Assembly (NCBI GenBank): GCA_022457155.1
Contig: JAJGOT010000205.1
Span: forward strand, 372,001 to 436,000
DNA: 64,000 nucleotides
Source of the DNA: Cladopsammia gracilis
Taxonomy: Eukaryota; Cnidaria; Anthozoa; Scleractinia; Dendrophylliidae
Reading direction: 5' to 3'
Shown here one piece after another: positions 1-13,335 of this stretch. The notes under the pieces are model-generated. The model was not told the origin of the DNA. It did not search any database and worked only from the letters and a program-made list of their open reading frames with translations. A program made the position numbers and the translations under genes. How positions within the stretch are numbered: position 1 is the stretch's first letter; every line of letters begins with the position of its first letter.

Positions 1-2529
1 AATGACAAAATAACCAATCAGGCTCCGTAGATTTGGGACTTTTTTTTTTTCAATTCGCATTCTGTGCGCTCTTGGGAGTGAAAAGATTATTCCAATGATG
101 GAATGTCGTGAAACTAGATAACAAAGAGACGCTTAAAAGAAACCCAAAACACATCTCTGACGACCAGTTGTTCCAATTTCGTCGATACATGTAGAGGACT
201 TGAGGAATGACTAATTGTTACACCAGTGCGCGGTAATCGTTTAGTATCAGTATCTCCCTTTATATTAATTTGTATACAGCAGAATGGTCGCCTTAACAGC
301 CTGCACCAAGTGACCTAAACCTTTTAGTAGAGCTTTGCGAATCTTGCGGAGCCTGATTGGTTATTTCATCGTTTAGTGTACGCCGATATGCGCTTTGTCC
401 TTACAAAGTGAAATTTGGTTCTGTTTGTAAAAATAGTCGTATCGCAAATCGCAAATGTCAGCACTTTATTGCCTTCAAAAACAATTCGACTACTTCACTT
501 TGTGTTTTATGAGGAATGGTCTGTGAGAATTCGCTCATAGAAAACCCGATCTTTTAGTTTATTTGTTAATAACGTCAAAAATAGTAACATTCGTGTTTAG
601 CGGACAGAACTCACAACATCTTGACGCCCGGCCACGCAACTACTCCAGAAAGAGCAAAAAATATTGTGTTCTCGGGGCGAACTACTTGCTGTGTTTTTAC
701 AACAGTCTGACACGAATAATGATTGTTGTTTCTTACGTTGTCAAATAAATATGCTTTCGAATAACAAAATTTTCTTGTTATGCTTGGATACCTTGTGATA
801 TTATCAATCGTCGATTAAAAAAAAAAAAACAGGCGAATTAAATATATATGCTCAACAAAAATTTTCATTTTCCTATAACACAACGCAATCGTAATCCTTG
901 GCATGTCAGGATGATAAATTGGGATTTGTAAAGGGAATATTTATTACTGGCGCAGGGAATTCGGAAATAAAATGGAAACTATGGCTCCAAATGTTTCACT
1001 TATTTCTACGTCGCGTTACGTTATGAAAGTTATATTTCTAAAACTGAACCCAGCAAGCAATTAGACTGGTATCGTTCTAGAGTATTCGGCAAATAGATAA
1101 AACATCGTGACGTTCCGCATACAAATTCTTGGTTTCCTTTTTCACATAGCCAGAACAATAATATTTTTGTCCTCCGCGTACATTAAACACAATTTATTGC
1201 TGAGTAGTTAAGCTCCACGAGTATAAAATTCAGTAATTTGAGCAACGTTAACTCAACTTTGCGCGGAAAATACTTTTGAGATTTACTTTTGAAAATACTC
1301 TAGACACTCTAGTAAAAATACATGAACCGTCATGCCAATGGGCAATTGTGTAACTCGAATACACCCAAATATATCTTAAAGTGACTTAATAAAAAATAAA
1401 GAGGGAGATTTGAACCCCGTTTGAGTCAAAACGTACTGGTGGAGTAAATTCTAACAAATCGTACGAAAGAGGGAATAAGTATATGGCAATCAGACTTGAA
1501 ATATTTCGCATTGTTAATTTGAACCAAGGATAATGTGTCCTTTCATGCCCCGAGTTTGGTATAATCTAAAGGACATTGGAAAACGAAACCGTGAGATAAA
1601 CACAGTGCTGTGATAAAGACTCGTTTTAAATCCAAACTAATTCATCAAGTGTCAGTGTAATTAAAGTTGGTAAATTCATTGCGTGTAATTTAGCTCACAT
1701 GGCAAGACAATCTATCCTTGAATCATAACAAAGTTAAAACTGCAAAGTGCTACCATTCAAATGAATGCTATTCAGCTTTCTTAGCTTTCCTGTTGTGCTT
1801 CTTGTTTTGAAATATTCTAGAAAATGAAATTTGAGATTTTTTCCCGGTTTCACGGCTCTGATCTTGTGAGTAAAAGGCTTGCTGAACTGAAGGATGCTCA
1901 GAAACACACACGCAATAACGAAATTGACTACTATAAGTATGACGCCAGGGAAATTTAAACCAATAAAACAATATAACAATTCAGACAAGGTATCGTTTAG
2001 TATCGTTTCTGTCAAGGCTGAAGAGTAAAATAATTAAAGCTGAAACGCGATGAATAAATTCGAGTTCGAACCTATATTGCGGGACGTGACTTCACCGCGC
2101 AGGAGATTTCGCAAAACATGAATAAATTGTGTTGCCAAGGTTTCAAGAAGTTCTTGAGTACTCCTCCGTTAATAGCCCTAGACCCCTTTTCCGCCTTCGC
2201 TTCCACAAAGTCCGGCACCCTATAAAAAATCTTCACTAAATTTAACTTCCGGGATAAACCGTCCATCGAGTCGACTGAGAGCCCCTTGTGTGGAATTAAA
2301 AGGATGCTCTTTTTCACACACAATTGATCCTTGACACTTCAACTAACTTTTTAACAAACGCTCATCAAAATGCTGTAAGATCAAAAACACAATCGTATGA
2401 TGGCAGTGCCGCATGAATGTTACAGGCGACCTGAACACGACAAAAACATACACATGACAAATAAATATATAGATTATAGACAAATCTCAATATATGCCGT
2501 GAAATGAAAGCAACAGAGCAGTACGGACT
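1..2529. other. AT-rich noncoding stretch
   Basis: I see no ORF with recognisable protein similarity, no long inverted repeat and no tandem array here. The longest open frames are under 100 codons and look like chance. It may be intron or intergenic DNA of the candidate minus-strand gene whose possible first exon lies at 10746-11019. Confidence 0.5.
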
Positions 2530-2806
2530 TTCTTATTGCGCTCTCAGAGTTAAGCTTTTTAAATTTCATAAAACGGGATGTTTCTGATTTTTTATTTAAA
2601 CATTTCTACTTAGTAACGATTTAAATTTTAAATCTATCTGATAACGCATTGAAGTGCAAAGTCCACGCTCTCTTGTTGCGCTCTAAGCTTTTATATACTT
2701 TACAAAACGGAATTTGGATCGTTTTTTTTTTATTTGAACTTTCTACTTAGTCACAAACGATTAAATTTATCTGATAACGAATTCAAGTGCAAAGTCCAAG
2801 CTGACG
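2530..2806. repeat. Diverged tandem duplication, two units of about 140 bp
   Basis: Two adjacent units share the same order of short blocks: TTGCGCTCT, then AAGCTTTT, then an AAAACGG block, a T-run, TTTCTACTTAGT, ATCTGATAACG and AAGTGCAAAGTCCA. The second unit starts near 2671. Differences are scattered substitutions and small indels, so this is an old local duplication and not an active satellite. Confidence 0.7.
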
Positions 2807-5800
2807 GCGAAATCGATCTTCGGCACGTGAAAAGAACACACACAAACTTCAAGATATATGCAACAATTATCACTGTGAAATATAAACTGAAAACACATTT
2901 TCCACTATCGCCGTAAAATTACAGATAATCGTATGACGAGGAAAAGAAAAAAAAAATTTCCAGCTTCTACTGCAAATTGAATTCCCAAATCTCACTATCT
3001 TCACCTTTAAACACGTTTCTTAAGTTTAGCTATGACAATAAGTCTTAAAACAAAAACAGACGAGCGATTTCTGACCTTGAATTCCCACAGAAACCGGCTT
3101 TGAATTTTCATAATGTTTGTCCCCAATACCCACGATGCGACAATTTGCTTGGAAAACTATATGTGGTTTGAGTTAGCATGAAGTTCGAGTTTTTGAGGCT
3201 TCGATTTACTGAGATTCCACAGTACATTTACCTGGAGAACAAACAGCACTACAGAAAAGTACTGCTAGAACGCTATCTTTTTCACGTAGTTTTACTTTAG
3301 GGATTTTATCCACCGACTTAGCTCGTAGAGAACCTTTAAGTTAGCAATTATACCTTGCCTTGAAGCGGAGCGCACCGCTATATCTTGGCTTTTAAGCTTT
3401 TAACAATTTTAAGGCCGTTCTTTGTGGCAATGTCGATGGTTATTCTGTCCGAGACAAAATTACAAATTTATAAAAACTACGAGATGGGCTATAAACGTTT
3501 GACGACCGGTTAACTGATAAAAAAAAACCGAAATGCAGTAGAATCTCTTGCTAACTCAAATCACATATTTGTTTTCCCCACTTCACTTTGTTATAGAATT
3601 TAACCTCGATAACTCGAACCGATTTGTGTTTCTCCTGGCGGATTCTCCTGTGCATAAATTTTTAAGCCACTGATGTCGTTCTCTATAATGTAGCGCGGCC
3701 TTTTCTTGGTTCTTTTTTAAAAACAGGAATTGACTCATTAGAGGGAAATTATTGTTATATTGCTTTTCATTCTGGCTTTTTCAGAATTCAACGTTAATCG
3801 AGCTATTAAAAAAATACAATATTTTGAAAATAATTCTGGAAAGTATTCTCTACGTATTTGTCGTTCTTTGCGTAACAAAATCCTTTTCGCACAAATAGCA
3901 ATGATGCGTGCGTAAGGTTTGTTTTGGCAACAAACACAAACAGAAAATTCAAATATAACAAATTTATCACTGCGTTTCACTGATTTACTTGATAAAAATC
4001 AGTCGGCTTTTAGGCTCGTTGAACATATAGCCACCATTTAAATTTCACATAGAAAGGAACAGAAAATTGCGTCTCACAGTGAACGCGCAAAATTAAAAAT
4101 TTCTTTCAAAACAAAGACATTGTTTTTCTCTCATAAATTCTATTAATTTTACTGCAGTGAAAGTTTTGAGTAATACATGTTTCTTGGTTTTGCATGGGCT
4201 GTGACAATACGTCATAACATTTTTATTTTAAACAGCCTGGCGAAATAGCGGGTTTCCAGCGCTACGAATTGAGTGGGACGATAACATGGCCTTCAATATA
4301 CCTTGCGTCAGTTGAGAGACGGGCAAACCTGTCTTGTTACGAAGCTAAACGTTGCCTGGTTTAGTTCAAACGAAAAAAAAAAATCAATACAAAGATTTTT
4401 GTCACAACGCATGAAACATATTCATCATTTCACAAAAATTACGTACTTTTTATAAAGATCATGGCGACACACGACAAAAACATTCATAGCGAGTTAGGTA
4501 AAATTAGAATGTGACAAATATAATCCCTTATGTATATCGATTAGGCAACTTTCTGTTTTATCCATTTTTGTATACATGTAAATATCAACTTAAATTAAAG
4601 TAAAATTCGTTGTGGAAATTAAAAGGGAAAAACCGAGCACGCAAAGCTCAGCTATATAAAGCTGTATTGATCGACGATATCATTATAAATAAATACCGCT
4701 TGTCAGAAACAAATGACAGAATTCTCACCATTATATTTAAGTTCATGATTCCGTGGATAAAAAACCTTTATGCGCAAAATAATGTAACAAGAAAACAACC
4801 AAAGTGCGTCGAATTTTCAGAAACAGAACCGCGTCTGCCGGGTAATCGAATCTTTCGAAACTGACTGAGATATCGGCTGCAACAAACAACAGTAGTTTGG
4901 GCATAAAATATTTCATATCACCTAAAAATAAGCACCTAATCGCTTATTCACCGTCGAAAGACCTGAATGATTTGAAACAAAATTGCTGCATAAACACAAA
5001 GTCTAACTTTTTCCGAAATGAGGCATTCGAAATAAACAGTGAATGATATTTCACGATGAAAATACTCTATTCTTGAACAATGTACAAACAATAATTCCCG
5101 TTTCAAAAACCTTCTTTCTCTTAAACAAAACCTCGGCATTCGAACACCCGCTTAAAACGTAGATTTTTCTCTGAAAGAACGCAAAACACTAAAAGATCAA
5201 TGTTTTGACAACGTGTGGATGAATTATACACGGACGAATTTAAACGTACCTGTTTTTCCTTCAAGACCAATCTACCTCCTCCGTAAATTATTCCTCTGTC
5301 ACGTAAAAGTAGCTCGCGTTGTCGATTTTAGAAAACCGCGAAGACACATGTTCTTTAAGGACAATGGGATTTCGTGTCTTTTGAACGGCACTTAACGTCA
5401 TAGACACACAGGAGAAAGTGTGAAACGTGCAATAAGGGACCGACTACTGCGGGAGGACTATATACTTGTTTGATGATTATTATGTAAATCTCCTCTTTTA
5501 TTCAAATCTTTCACTCGGGCACTTTCCTCTTTATTGTGGATTGTAAACAAGACCCGACGTTTAATTTTTTTTTCGCTGCGCAACACAAACTAGTACCGTT
5601 TTCTCGGAGATAATTTATACTTGTTCACATGGCCTTAATCGTACATAGGGCAACTGAAAGAACCAACTCACACGTGTTTTATTTTACCGAATCAACGCTT
5701 AAGAAAAATTTTGCATGTAAATCGAAAACATTTCCAACATAATTGGCGCCGGGGTACCTGCAGTTTGATGTCAACGAATTATAAAAGCGGTGAAGACAAG

Positions 5801-7049
5801 TATAATGTTGTCCTCGTGATTAACACCTTACGAAACTAACCATTGAGGAGTTATTCATCACTCCGAAGTTGTGAGAGCTTTATTTTCAAACACGCGCAAG
5901 GCTTGACACGTCAATATAGATGTTAATAGCCATAAAAAGATCGTATTTTGCACTTGTTCAAGCTTATTTTAATAATAACAGTTTTTTTTTTGGATTCGTG
6001 AGCCATTTTCGTTTAAGGCTGCACGCGCATCTTCAGCACGACCATGTTTAAATTCTACGTTATCAACTCTGACTGTGTCGACTACAAAACTGAAATTTAA
6101 CAACGCACAGGAATAATCAGATTTAACAAGGTGTTTCAGAAAATTTGAAAGCCTCTTTATATATCTTTCCAATACCATTCTTCTAGGAAAATGTAACCCA
6201 CAAACCGTACTTGAAAATCAAACAATAAAGAGTTTGTAAAAAATACGAACTATGGTAACATATAAACTGTGATGTTCTGCTCTGTCTGTGAAAAGGGTTT
6301 TAATTAACGCAGATGATTAAAAACTCCACAACACAACAAACGATATTAAAAGTGCCATATTAAAAATAGTTTTTCCTATTTTTAACATCTATCAGCTCCT
6401 GAAGGCCTAGAAAAAAATTTAAACCGCACTTTTTAAAAATCTATTTCGAGTTTAAAAAAATTATTAGACGAAAAATTTTGTAAGACAATCGAACCAAATA
6501 AATGACTATGTCAAAGTCAAGACAGTTATTGCTTATTATAATTTCCCGTCGAAATAAGGATAGACCGAGGAGTGTGTATCTTATTTTTTTACTCTACGAA
6601 AACCTTCATCCTATTATATTAATGACGAGTTCTGGACAGTTTTCAGCGTTTGAGAAATTGTTTTAACAACAAAAAACGCCTTTCTGGACAGATTATCAAA
6701 CATCGAAGCAAGCTACAAAATCGATCTAAATATTTCGATCTGACGCAAAGGTACCCAACAAACTGACCTAGGGACAATGTTGATGTTAGTAAAATACATC
6801 ATAAAAATCCTAGCAATCTGCCTACTAAAATATTTTTAGGCTTTTTTTTCTTCTTAAAAAACCCCAGCACGATCGATTTGAAGGTATTGACGATTTGTTT
6901 TTTAGCATTGGAAGATTCAATTTACAATGCTCGCGCAAACTGCGGTCGATGTCCTTGACTAACTAAATGTTTTTTTTTTACTTTTACGAGCCTTTACCTT
7001 CCTATCAGGTCTTGGATTCTAAATTCTGTGTCGAAAATGAATCCTTAAC
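2807..7049. other. AT-rich noncoding stretch
   Basis: No supported gene, RNA gene or mobile element. Short A/T runs are frequent. Open frames such as those near 4610-4864 and 5969-6178 have no recognisable domain, and I could not link them by splice sites into a longer protein. Confidence 0.5.
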
Positions 7050-7402
7050 TGTGACCATTCGAATGAAAGTTATCAAGCAACACTTTGTTGAGGTATTGTT
7101 TATCATGCTGCACAAGGTGGTTCTAACTCTTGAGTGTGACCATTCAAACGACAGCTTTTCAACAGTGCTTTTCTTCAGTGCTGTTTGTTATGATGTACAA
7201 GCTGGTTCTATAACTCTCCAGCCCGTGGGGAAAAAAAACAGTACGACTCACCATTCAAATGAAAGCTATAGAGAAGCACTTCCCTGTGGTACTGTTTATT
7301 GCACACAAGTTCATGGTTCTAACTTTTGAGCCTGTCATAGAAATCCTTAAAGAAACCATTCAAATAAAAGCTACTTAACTGCACTTTCTTGTGCTGTTTG
7401 TC
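7050..7402. repeat. Diverged tandem repeat, about 86-109-bp unit, four units
   Basis: Each unit begins with a variant of GACCATTCAAATGAAAGCTA and runs through a CACTTTC-type block, TGCTGTTTGTTAT-like sequence, and then GTTCTAAC near its end. Unit starts are near 7054, 7138, 7252 and 7354, and the last unit is truncated. The units differ by many substitutions, so the array is old. Similar arrays are, from memory, common in stony coral genomes; that link is not proven here. One open frame crosses the array (6967-7329), but it is probably a by-product of the repeat. Confidence 0.7.
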
Positions 7403-10400
7403 TTTGGATATTTTTGAAAATTTGTCAAATTTTAAATCTAGCATTCATTTAAGTGGATATCGATAAATTGATAATTCTGAACATGTGCTTTTCACTTTCG
7501 TTGCGACTTTCCCAGAAAAATCGTCTGTTTATATTTTGATAGGGTTTTTCTTTCGAATGTGCCTCGTCCGCTGTCAGTAAGTTTACTTCCGTTCCTTATA
7601 TAGCCGTTCAATTCGCGCAGAGGAAACCTCACAGTAAACCTCAGTTCAACTGTAAAGGAAATACGGCTTTTATCTCCCAGCTGGTCCGAAAGATGGTATA
7701 TTGGTATAGGCGTCCGTTCAGCTGAACCGTGCATTCTTCATGATATCACGCGTTTATAAAATCGAAAACAAATTTCAAGCACGTAAAAGTAAAATTTGAA
7801 CACCCGGAAAAAACTGAAATTGTGGATTCCAAACAAAAGTGTGTTTTGTGCGATCATAGTTCATAAAAACACGGTATGACGTAACGCTTCAAATGGGCTT
7901 TTGAGCGCATTTCAGACTTTCAGTATCGCTTCATCAACGAATTCTTTGTCGCATCGCTCTCGTGCTTTAAAACATCTAGAGAGTGCTAACCGCGCTAAAT
8001 TGTCTCCCTGATCAAGTTGGAAACGAAATGGAATCTTTAAAAGTCAAAACAATGTAAACAAACTAAAACGAGACAGCAGCCTAATGATTTGAGGGATCTG
8101 TGGCTTTATGGCGTGAATTTGCATTCCAATAGCAGTACATTCTATTTATATATTAAACACAGTGACAATGCGCGTTTCTGCTTATGCATGCGTGAGGGAC
8201 TAATCTGAATTACAATGGCACAAAGGACACGATGAATAACCTCGATATTACGAACCATCTTGCCTGCAGCGTGAAATCTCTCTCTGAGCTGCGAGTTTTT
8301 AACGAAACGCGCGTTTGTGCAGTTGGCAAAAGCTAGTTCTACCATCACTCCCCACATAGATGGTTTAACTCTTGGCAATTTATTCCACTGACACAAATGA
8401 ATTCGAGCGGATGTCAACATTATAACGTCTGGTATTTGTTATGGTTATATGAGCAAATTGAAAATGCCTAGGTTTTCAATTACGGAGACCGTAAAGAGAC
8501 CACGCTATGATGGAGAGGCCAGCGCGACCCAAAATGACCAATAGTTTTAATCGAAATTTTACTTACGGCAAAAGGCATTTTACGCGTATTCCAACACAAA
8601 CGCGCTTCAGCCGCAAAAAAGAAATCATATTATGCAAAGTAAAAATTATCAAACAATTATAAGGGGGCGATCATTCTCTGATACCGAAACTCACTTTCTG
8701 TTTGGATTTTTATTTCCAGCGCGATTAAATTAGACTGCATGCGAATGAAAGCTGTGATTACCCTAAAGGTTAAATTCATTTAAAAAATGAAGTTAGGAAT
8801 AACAGAATTTACTTAACCTGGTGTACAAAAATATTGCTACTCGATCGACTCGCATTCACACGTCGATTGGTCCGCGCTATCAAAGCGTGAATGCAAATCT
8901 CGACCTGCCCCACAATTTTTGCCCGCTGTTTTTCCGCTTAGCAGCGAGCATTTTCCGCTGGGCATTAATTTTCCCTGAAGGTTTAAACATTGGTGTTGCA
9001 AGATTTCAAAGGTTAACAAAATGTCGAATAACGGTAGAGCAGATATAAAGCCGTTTAAACGAACTATTGTTCTCCCTGTTGAAAGTCGTGGAATTGTACT
9101 GACCAAAAAAACAAAACAGGAATACTTCTTGAAAACCAGGTTCTTAGCCTGTTTACGTGTTTTGCGAGGGATTTTTCCAATAAGTGGTTATATGTATATT
9201 ATAAAGAAATAAAGGAACACTCAGTATTCTGCGAAGTAAACCGATGCGCACTATTTTCAACAAACATGTACGATTAGGTCACGGACAGAAGAGCGGTCGT
9301 TTACCGACAAAAGAACCAACAACGCATCAGAGCCCAAATTAAACCCAATACACATTTTGTTAAAATACTAACAGAGAAAAACGAAGCAAGTAAACTGGAG
9401 GTTTTCACATTAACAAGCAAGTAAAAATATCACAAGGGATAAGAAAGAATATCAAATGGCCACATCACGCGCTGTATATCGGAAGCTCGCGTGTGGCGTC
9501 CACCCAATTTCGCGGGAAGGCAAAAGAATCGAAAAACGCTCGATTGCAATTTATCGACAAAATCCATCTATCGATAATTTTCCTGTAGTCCATAAGCATT
9601 AGACTAGCCTCTGGCAGGCCGTTTCAAGAGATCCGTTCCTTTGCGCTGTCGTTTCAACTCAATTTCGTCGACGCCTTTGAGGAAGTGACTTGACAAAGAA
9701 TGCCACACCACAGAGTATAAAGGAGTAACGACTTCTCTCATTGAAAGCGATCGCGCTAGGATAAGGAACGTTTTTTGAGTTTTTGTTGTGATCTTGTTTT
9801 TGCTCGCCCACGCTTAGAAGATCAGAAGAAAAATTATCTGTATAAAAAACTCTGAACTTTGTAAGAACACATGGAGGTAGATATTGCCGCAATAGATAAC
9901 ACTTCAAATACTTGACGCGGCAAACGAGACAGTCAGACAACATTTATTTTAACATGTTCTCCACGAAGATTATTAACAACTCTGGGCATAGCGTTGTAAG
10001 GTCGTTCCTTACCGCATGCTTTTGCAAGTAAAGGGCCTTTTCAAGCATGACTTCGCACTTATTGCATGCGTGAAACGAGAGTACGAGCGAGACCAGCAAG
10101 TGAAAGGAATCACCCTTAGCGATTTCTCGTTCGAAAATAACGAAATGAATATTTTTTTTAGTCAATATCACCTATGGAATTGTCATACAGCAGATGAACT
10201 TGCCAAAATAATAACTTCTAGCGATCCAAGTTTAGATTGATTTAAGTCACGTAGACCTCACGAGGCAAGGAGAGCTGAGCCCCATTAGGTGAGAGGGTCG
10301 TAACTTGATCGACTGCATATCAGTATAAGTGCAGATTCCACAAAGAGTCGTTTCGATTTGCGACAGGCAAGGGCAAACAAATCGGCTTCAAAATGCTACT

Positions 10401-10745
10401 TTCCTAAAAACTGTGTACGCCCGCTGGTTTTTTAATTCAAAAAAATCAAATTTTGTTTTGTTATTTGTGCGTAGTTGCAACTAAGCTAATATCAGCCGAG
10501 CTAACAAGCCATGCATGGCACAACGTTTTGAATGTCGATTACGTAGACTACTAAATCGAGGGAATAATCCTTAATTCGCCCTTCGATCAGGCACGAAAAA
10601 TTACAGAAATGCCCAACGACAGAAGGTGTTTTTGTATCCCACGTGTGTACTGACAAAAAAATAATAAAAGCCGTTGGTTGTCTACGTTTTTGCACAAACT
10701 CATACAATAAATAATTGAACAGGCGAAGAAAACAGCGCGACTTAC
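7403..10745. other. Noncoding, possibly intron of the 10746-11019 candidate gene
   Basis: No domain-bearing ORF. The region lies immediately downstream of a candidate splice donor on the minus strand, so it may be intron of that gene. No acceptor-bounded exon could be recognised with confidence. Confidence 0.35.
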
Positions 10746-11019
10746 CCGCAGTCGGGACTGTTGGCGAATAGTACTGAGCTTGTAGTGGCGAAATAAACTG
10801 CTCTGAATTTCTACCAAGTCCTGCGTCTGTTGAGGAATAGCTTGCAGCTTTAGAGCTATTTTCCTGCGTCGATTGAGAAGGAAAGACCTTCGGTGGACGA
10901 AAGATCGCATTTGTTGTTGCAGCCTCATGGGCGAACTGTTGGCGAGTACTGCCCGTCTTCGCTTCTAAACTGTGTACTTTTGTCGATAAAAGGGCTGATT
11001 TTTCTTGCGATCTGTCCAT
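10746..11019 (-). CDS. Possible first coding exon of an unidentified gene
   Basis: The frame opens with an ATG at 11019 and runs 91 codons to a strong donor: the coding strand reads GCGG then GTAAGT, with the GT at 10745-10744. The exon would end in phase 1. The predicted peptide is rich in Ser, Thr, Gln and Ala, begins MDRSQEKSALL, and has the look of a disordered N-terminus. I recognise no domain or family. The frame stays open after the donor, but its composition changes to hydrophobic and Cys-rich residues, as expected for read-through into an intron. Upstream DNA at 11212-11266 has CCAAT-type boxes. The alternative is a chance ORF. Downstream exons would lie at lower coordinates and were not found. 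Confidence 0.35.
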
Positions 11020-11204
11020 ATCTCCTGTTTAGCGTGCGAAAACAGCAGTCATATTGGGCGACAAAATTCCTGCAAGCATAGTTTCGAACACAGTAAGGCG
11101 ACTCGTCGTGCCATTATCGAGTTAGGCGGAAACGTGAAAAGCTAAAATTGCTTTCAATTCAACTTGTCTGTGATGTTGAGTTCTGTACAGAAACAATGAT
11201 CGTG

Positions 11205-11270
11205 CATGCTAATTGGTTCGTCGCACGCCCCCTGCAAACCAATTTCACCCATTCACCAATCACGTGCCAG
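11205..11270 (-). promoter_or_regulatory. CCAAT/E-box cluster upstream of the possible exon
   Basis: ATTGG (CCAAT on the minus strand) lies at 11212-11216, further CCAAT-type boxes on the plus strand lie near 11239 and at 11256-11260, and CACGTG lies at 11261-11266. The cluster is about 200 bp upstream of the candidate minus-strand ATG. This is motif matching only. Confidence 0.2.
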
Positions 11271-13305
11271 CAAAGTTGACAATTTCCTTGATACCTAACA
11301 CTTCTCATTGTGAACAATGCGAGGCGTTTTGGCATATGCGTAATTTATCCGAGTTACAAAAATATGCCGGAGTTTTCCCAGACGAATCCCTGAACGAATT
11401 AGTGTTTTACTTGAAGCTCAGACAACGTTTTTGTCTATTGCTGAATTGCTTTAGATTTAGCTTGAAATTTTCGATTTTTATTCGTCTCAGAGCGCGGTAG
11501 TATCTAGCCCGTATCTATCCTGGCTTGACGTCTGCAGCGTCTTTCGTTCAGCATAATCGCGTTTTGAATTCCGTTCTTCTCCGGTAGTATATCAAGATAT
11601 AGCGATTTTTTTCACTTTTGTAATCTTCAAGTGGCAATTTGTTTAGCGATTTTATTTCAAACCGGACGATAGATTTGTCGAGACAGCTGTATTTTGTTTA
11701 CAACGTTGAGTTCAAAATATTACAAAAATATCCGTAAATGTATATTGATCCAATACGTTGGCGAATCATTTATATTATCGATGTCAATGAAAGACCGGCA
11801 TTTGCCCTAGGGAAAAGTTTTGTGATTCTTTTGTCAACTCAAATCAGCTGAGGTTAACGGAATAACAAATCCACAGTTACTCGACCGTAAAACCATCTGT
11901 ACGCGAAACATTTGCTCGCTGTTTTACACAGTGTTTCACCATGATTTCATAAGCGTCAATCGTAATTCCTAGAACTGAACTAAAATGCATTACTTAGTGT
12001 TGTTTAGATCGACTTCGCTGTCTGTTTTTCACGACAGTTTCGTGATCCGCTTGTTGAGCAATTTATTCCACCATTCGCACGCAGTAAAGGTGTGTAAAAT
12101 TTTAAATATACATTACATCAAAAAGTTATTTTGGTAATTGGCGTCACGCAACGCTGATGTTAGGTGCGTGATCTTGAATCTTATTTATCACGACTTGAAG
12201 ACCGGCTATATTTGTGACAAACAAAGGAAAGCAAGTTCCATAAGACAAATACATTAAACAGCTTGTAGGACCCCTAACTCTGACATTCTAGGTTTCAATT
12301 TTTTTGTTCGGATAGAAAAACAGTGTTTCCTCGGTTACACATATTTTCCGACATGTTTTTCAGTGAGTGTTTTAATTTAAGCCGGATTATTAAATTAGCA
12401 CATACATCTATATTCGCGTTTTGTTGGAAATAACTTTTTTATAGCAAATTATTTAACGGCAACTGTTAAAAGTGAACTATGTTTACCCGGTTGCCTTCCA
12501 AATTGCCTCTATTTAATGAAATTTCCGCGGATATGAACGGAAGCCTTAATTGGTCCACGACACGAAAAGGCAATGGGCTACTGAAATGAACAAAAAAACG
12601 TTTTCGAAAATTCAGTGACAAATATCGCAAAAAATCAGCAACGCAGAACAAGAAAATCGTCAAATTTCATAACATTCGTCCCATGATCTCATAAAATATA
12701 AGGCATCCGAAAATTTTCTGATAAGAACGTGTTCATATGCGATGAATGAAAACAACTGTTTACAATGTCAAGACACGTTGCAATGACGTCCAGTGTAAAG
12801 TTTCGGCCAAGGTGCTAGGTGATTATTTACAAGATCGTATTCAACTGACACAATGTCACCTTCTATATTTATCGATATTTAGTTTCCGACGCGCGAAAAT
12901 GCTGACAAACGCGCGTACTACACGCGCGACAGTCACGCGATTTCAAGGTGGAATTGGTTTGAGTCTTGGGTAAGATGAAAACATGTAACAGTTGTTTTTT
13001 CTTTTTTAGTAAAATTGTACTTATGGTGCCAAACAGATTTTATGCAGTTAGGTCATTAACGGAAAATGAAACATGATTTTTTTTAATAATTTGAATTTCA
13101 ATAGTGGTTCGAATTGCTATTTCCTTTTAAAGTCAAAACTCATTACCGCAGGTCAGTCCAGCCTAATTCAGGGGCAATTTCTGTTATAAGATTTGTTTTT
13201 TAATACAACAAACAATGAGGAAAGGTCGCATGTTAAATTAAGTCTGGTAGACGTAAAAGTTATTTGAGGCTGTTGCATCAGAAGTCCTCGATGATGGGTC
13301 AGTGG
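11271..13305. other. Noncoding, no features seen
   Basis: No recognisable coding exon or mobile element. An open frame at 12746-12973 ends next to a GTAAGA, so a noncoding 5' exon on the plus strand cannot be excluded, but nothing else supports it. Confidence 0.4.
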
Positions 13306-13335
13306 CAAGAGAGCATAACGCTTTATGCTCTCTTG
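13306..13335. repeat. Short perfect hairpin
   Basis: A 13-bp inverted repeat (CAAGAGAGCATAA and its complement) is separated by 4 bases. It is flanked by duplicated TCAGTGG-type sequence (GGTCAGTGG before, TGGTCAGTGG after), so it may be a small insertion or a replication slip product. Confidence 0.6.

Noticed and set aside
13306..13335. Bacterial-type intrinsic terminator
   Set aside because: The hairpin is perfect, but the genomic setting is eukaryotic and no T-run or upstream gene is present.
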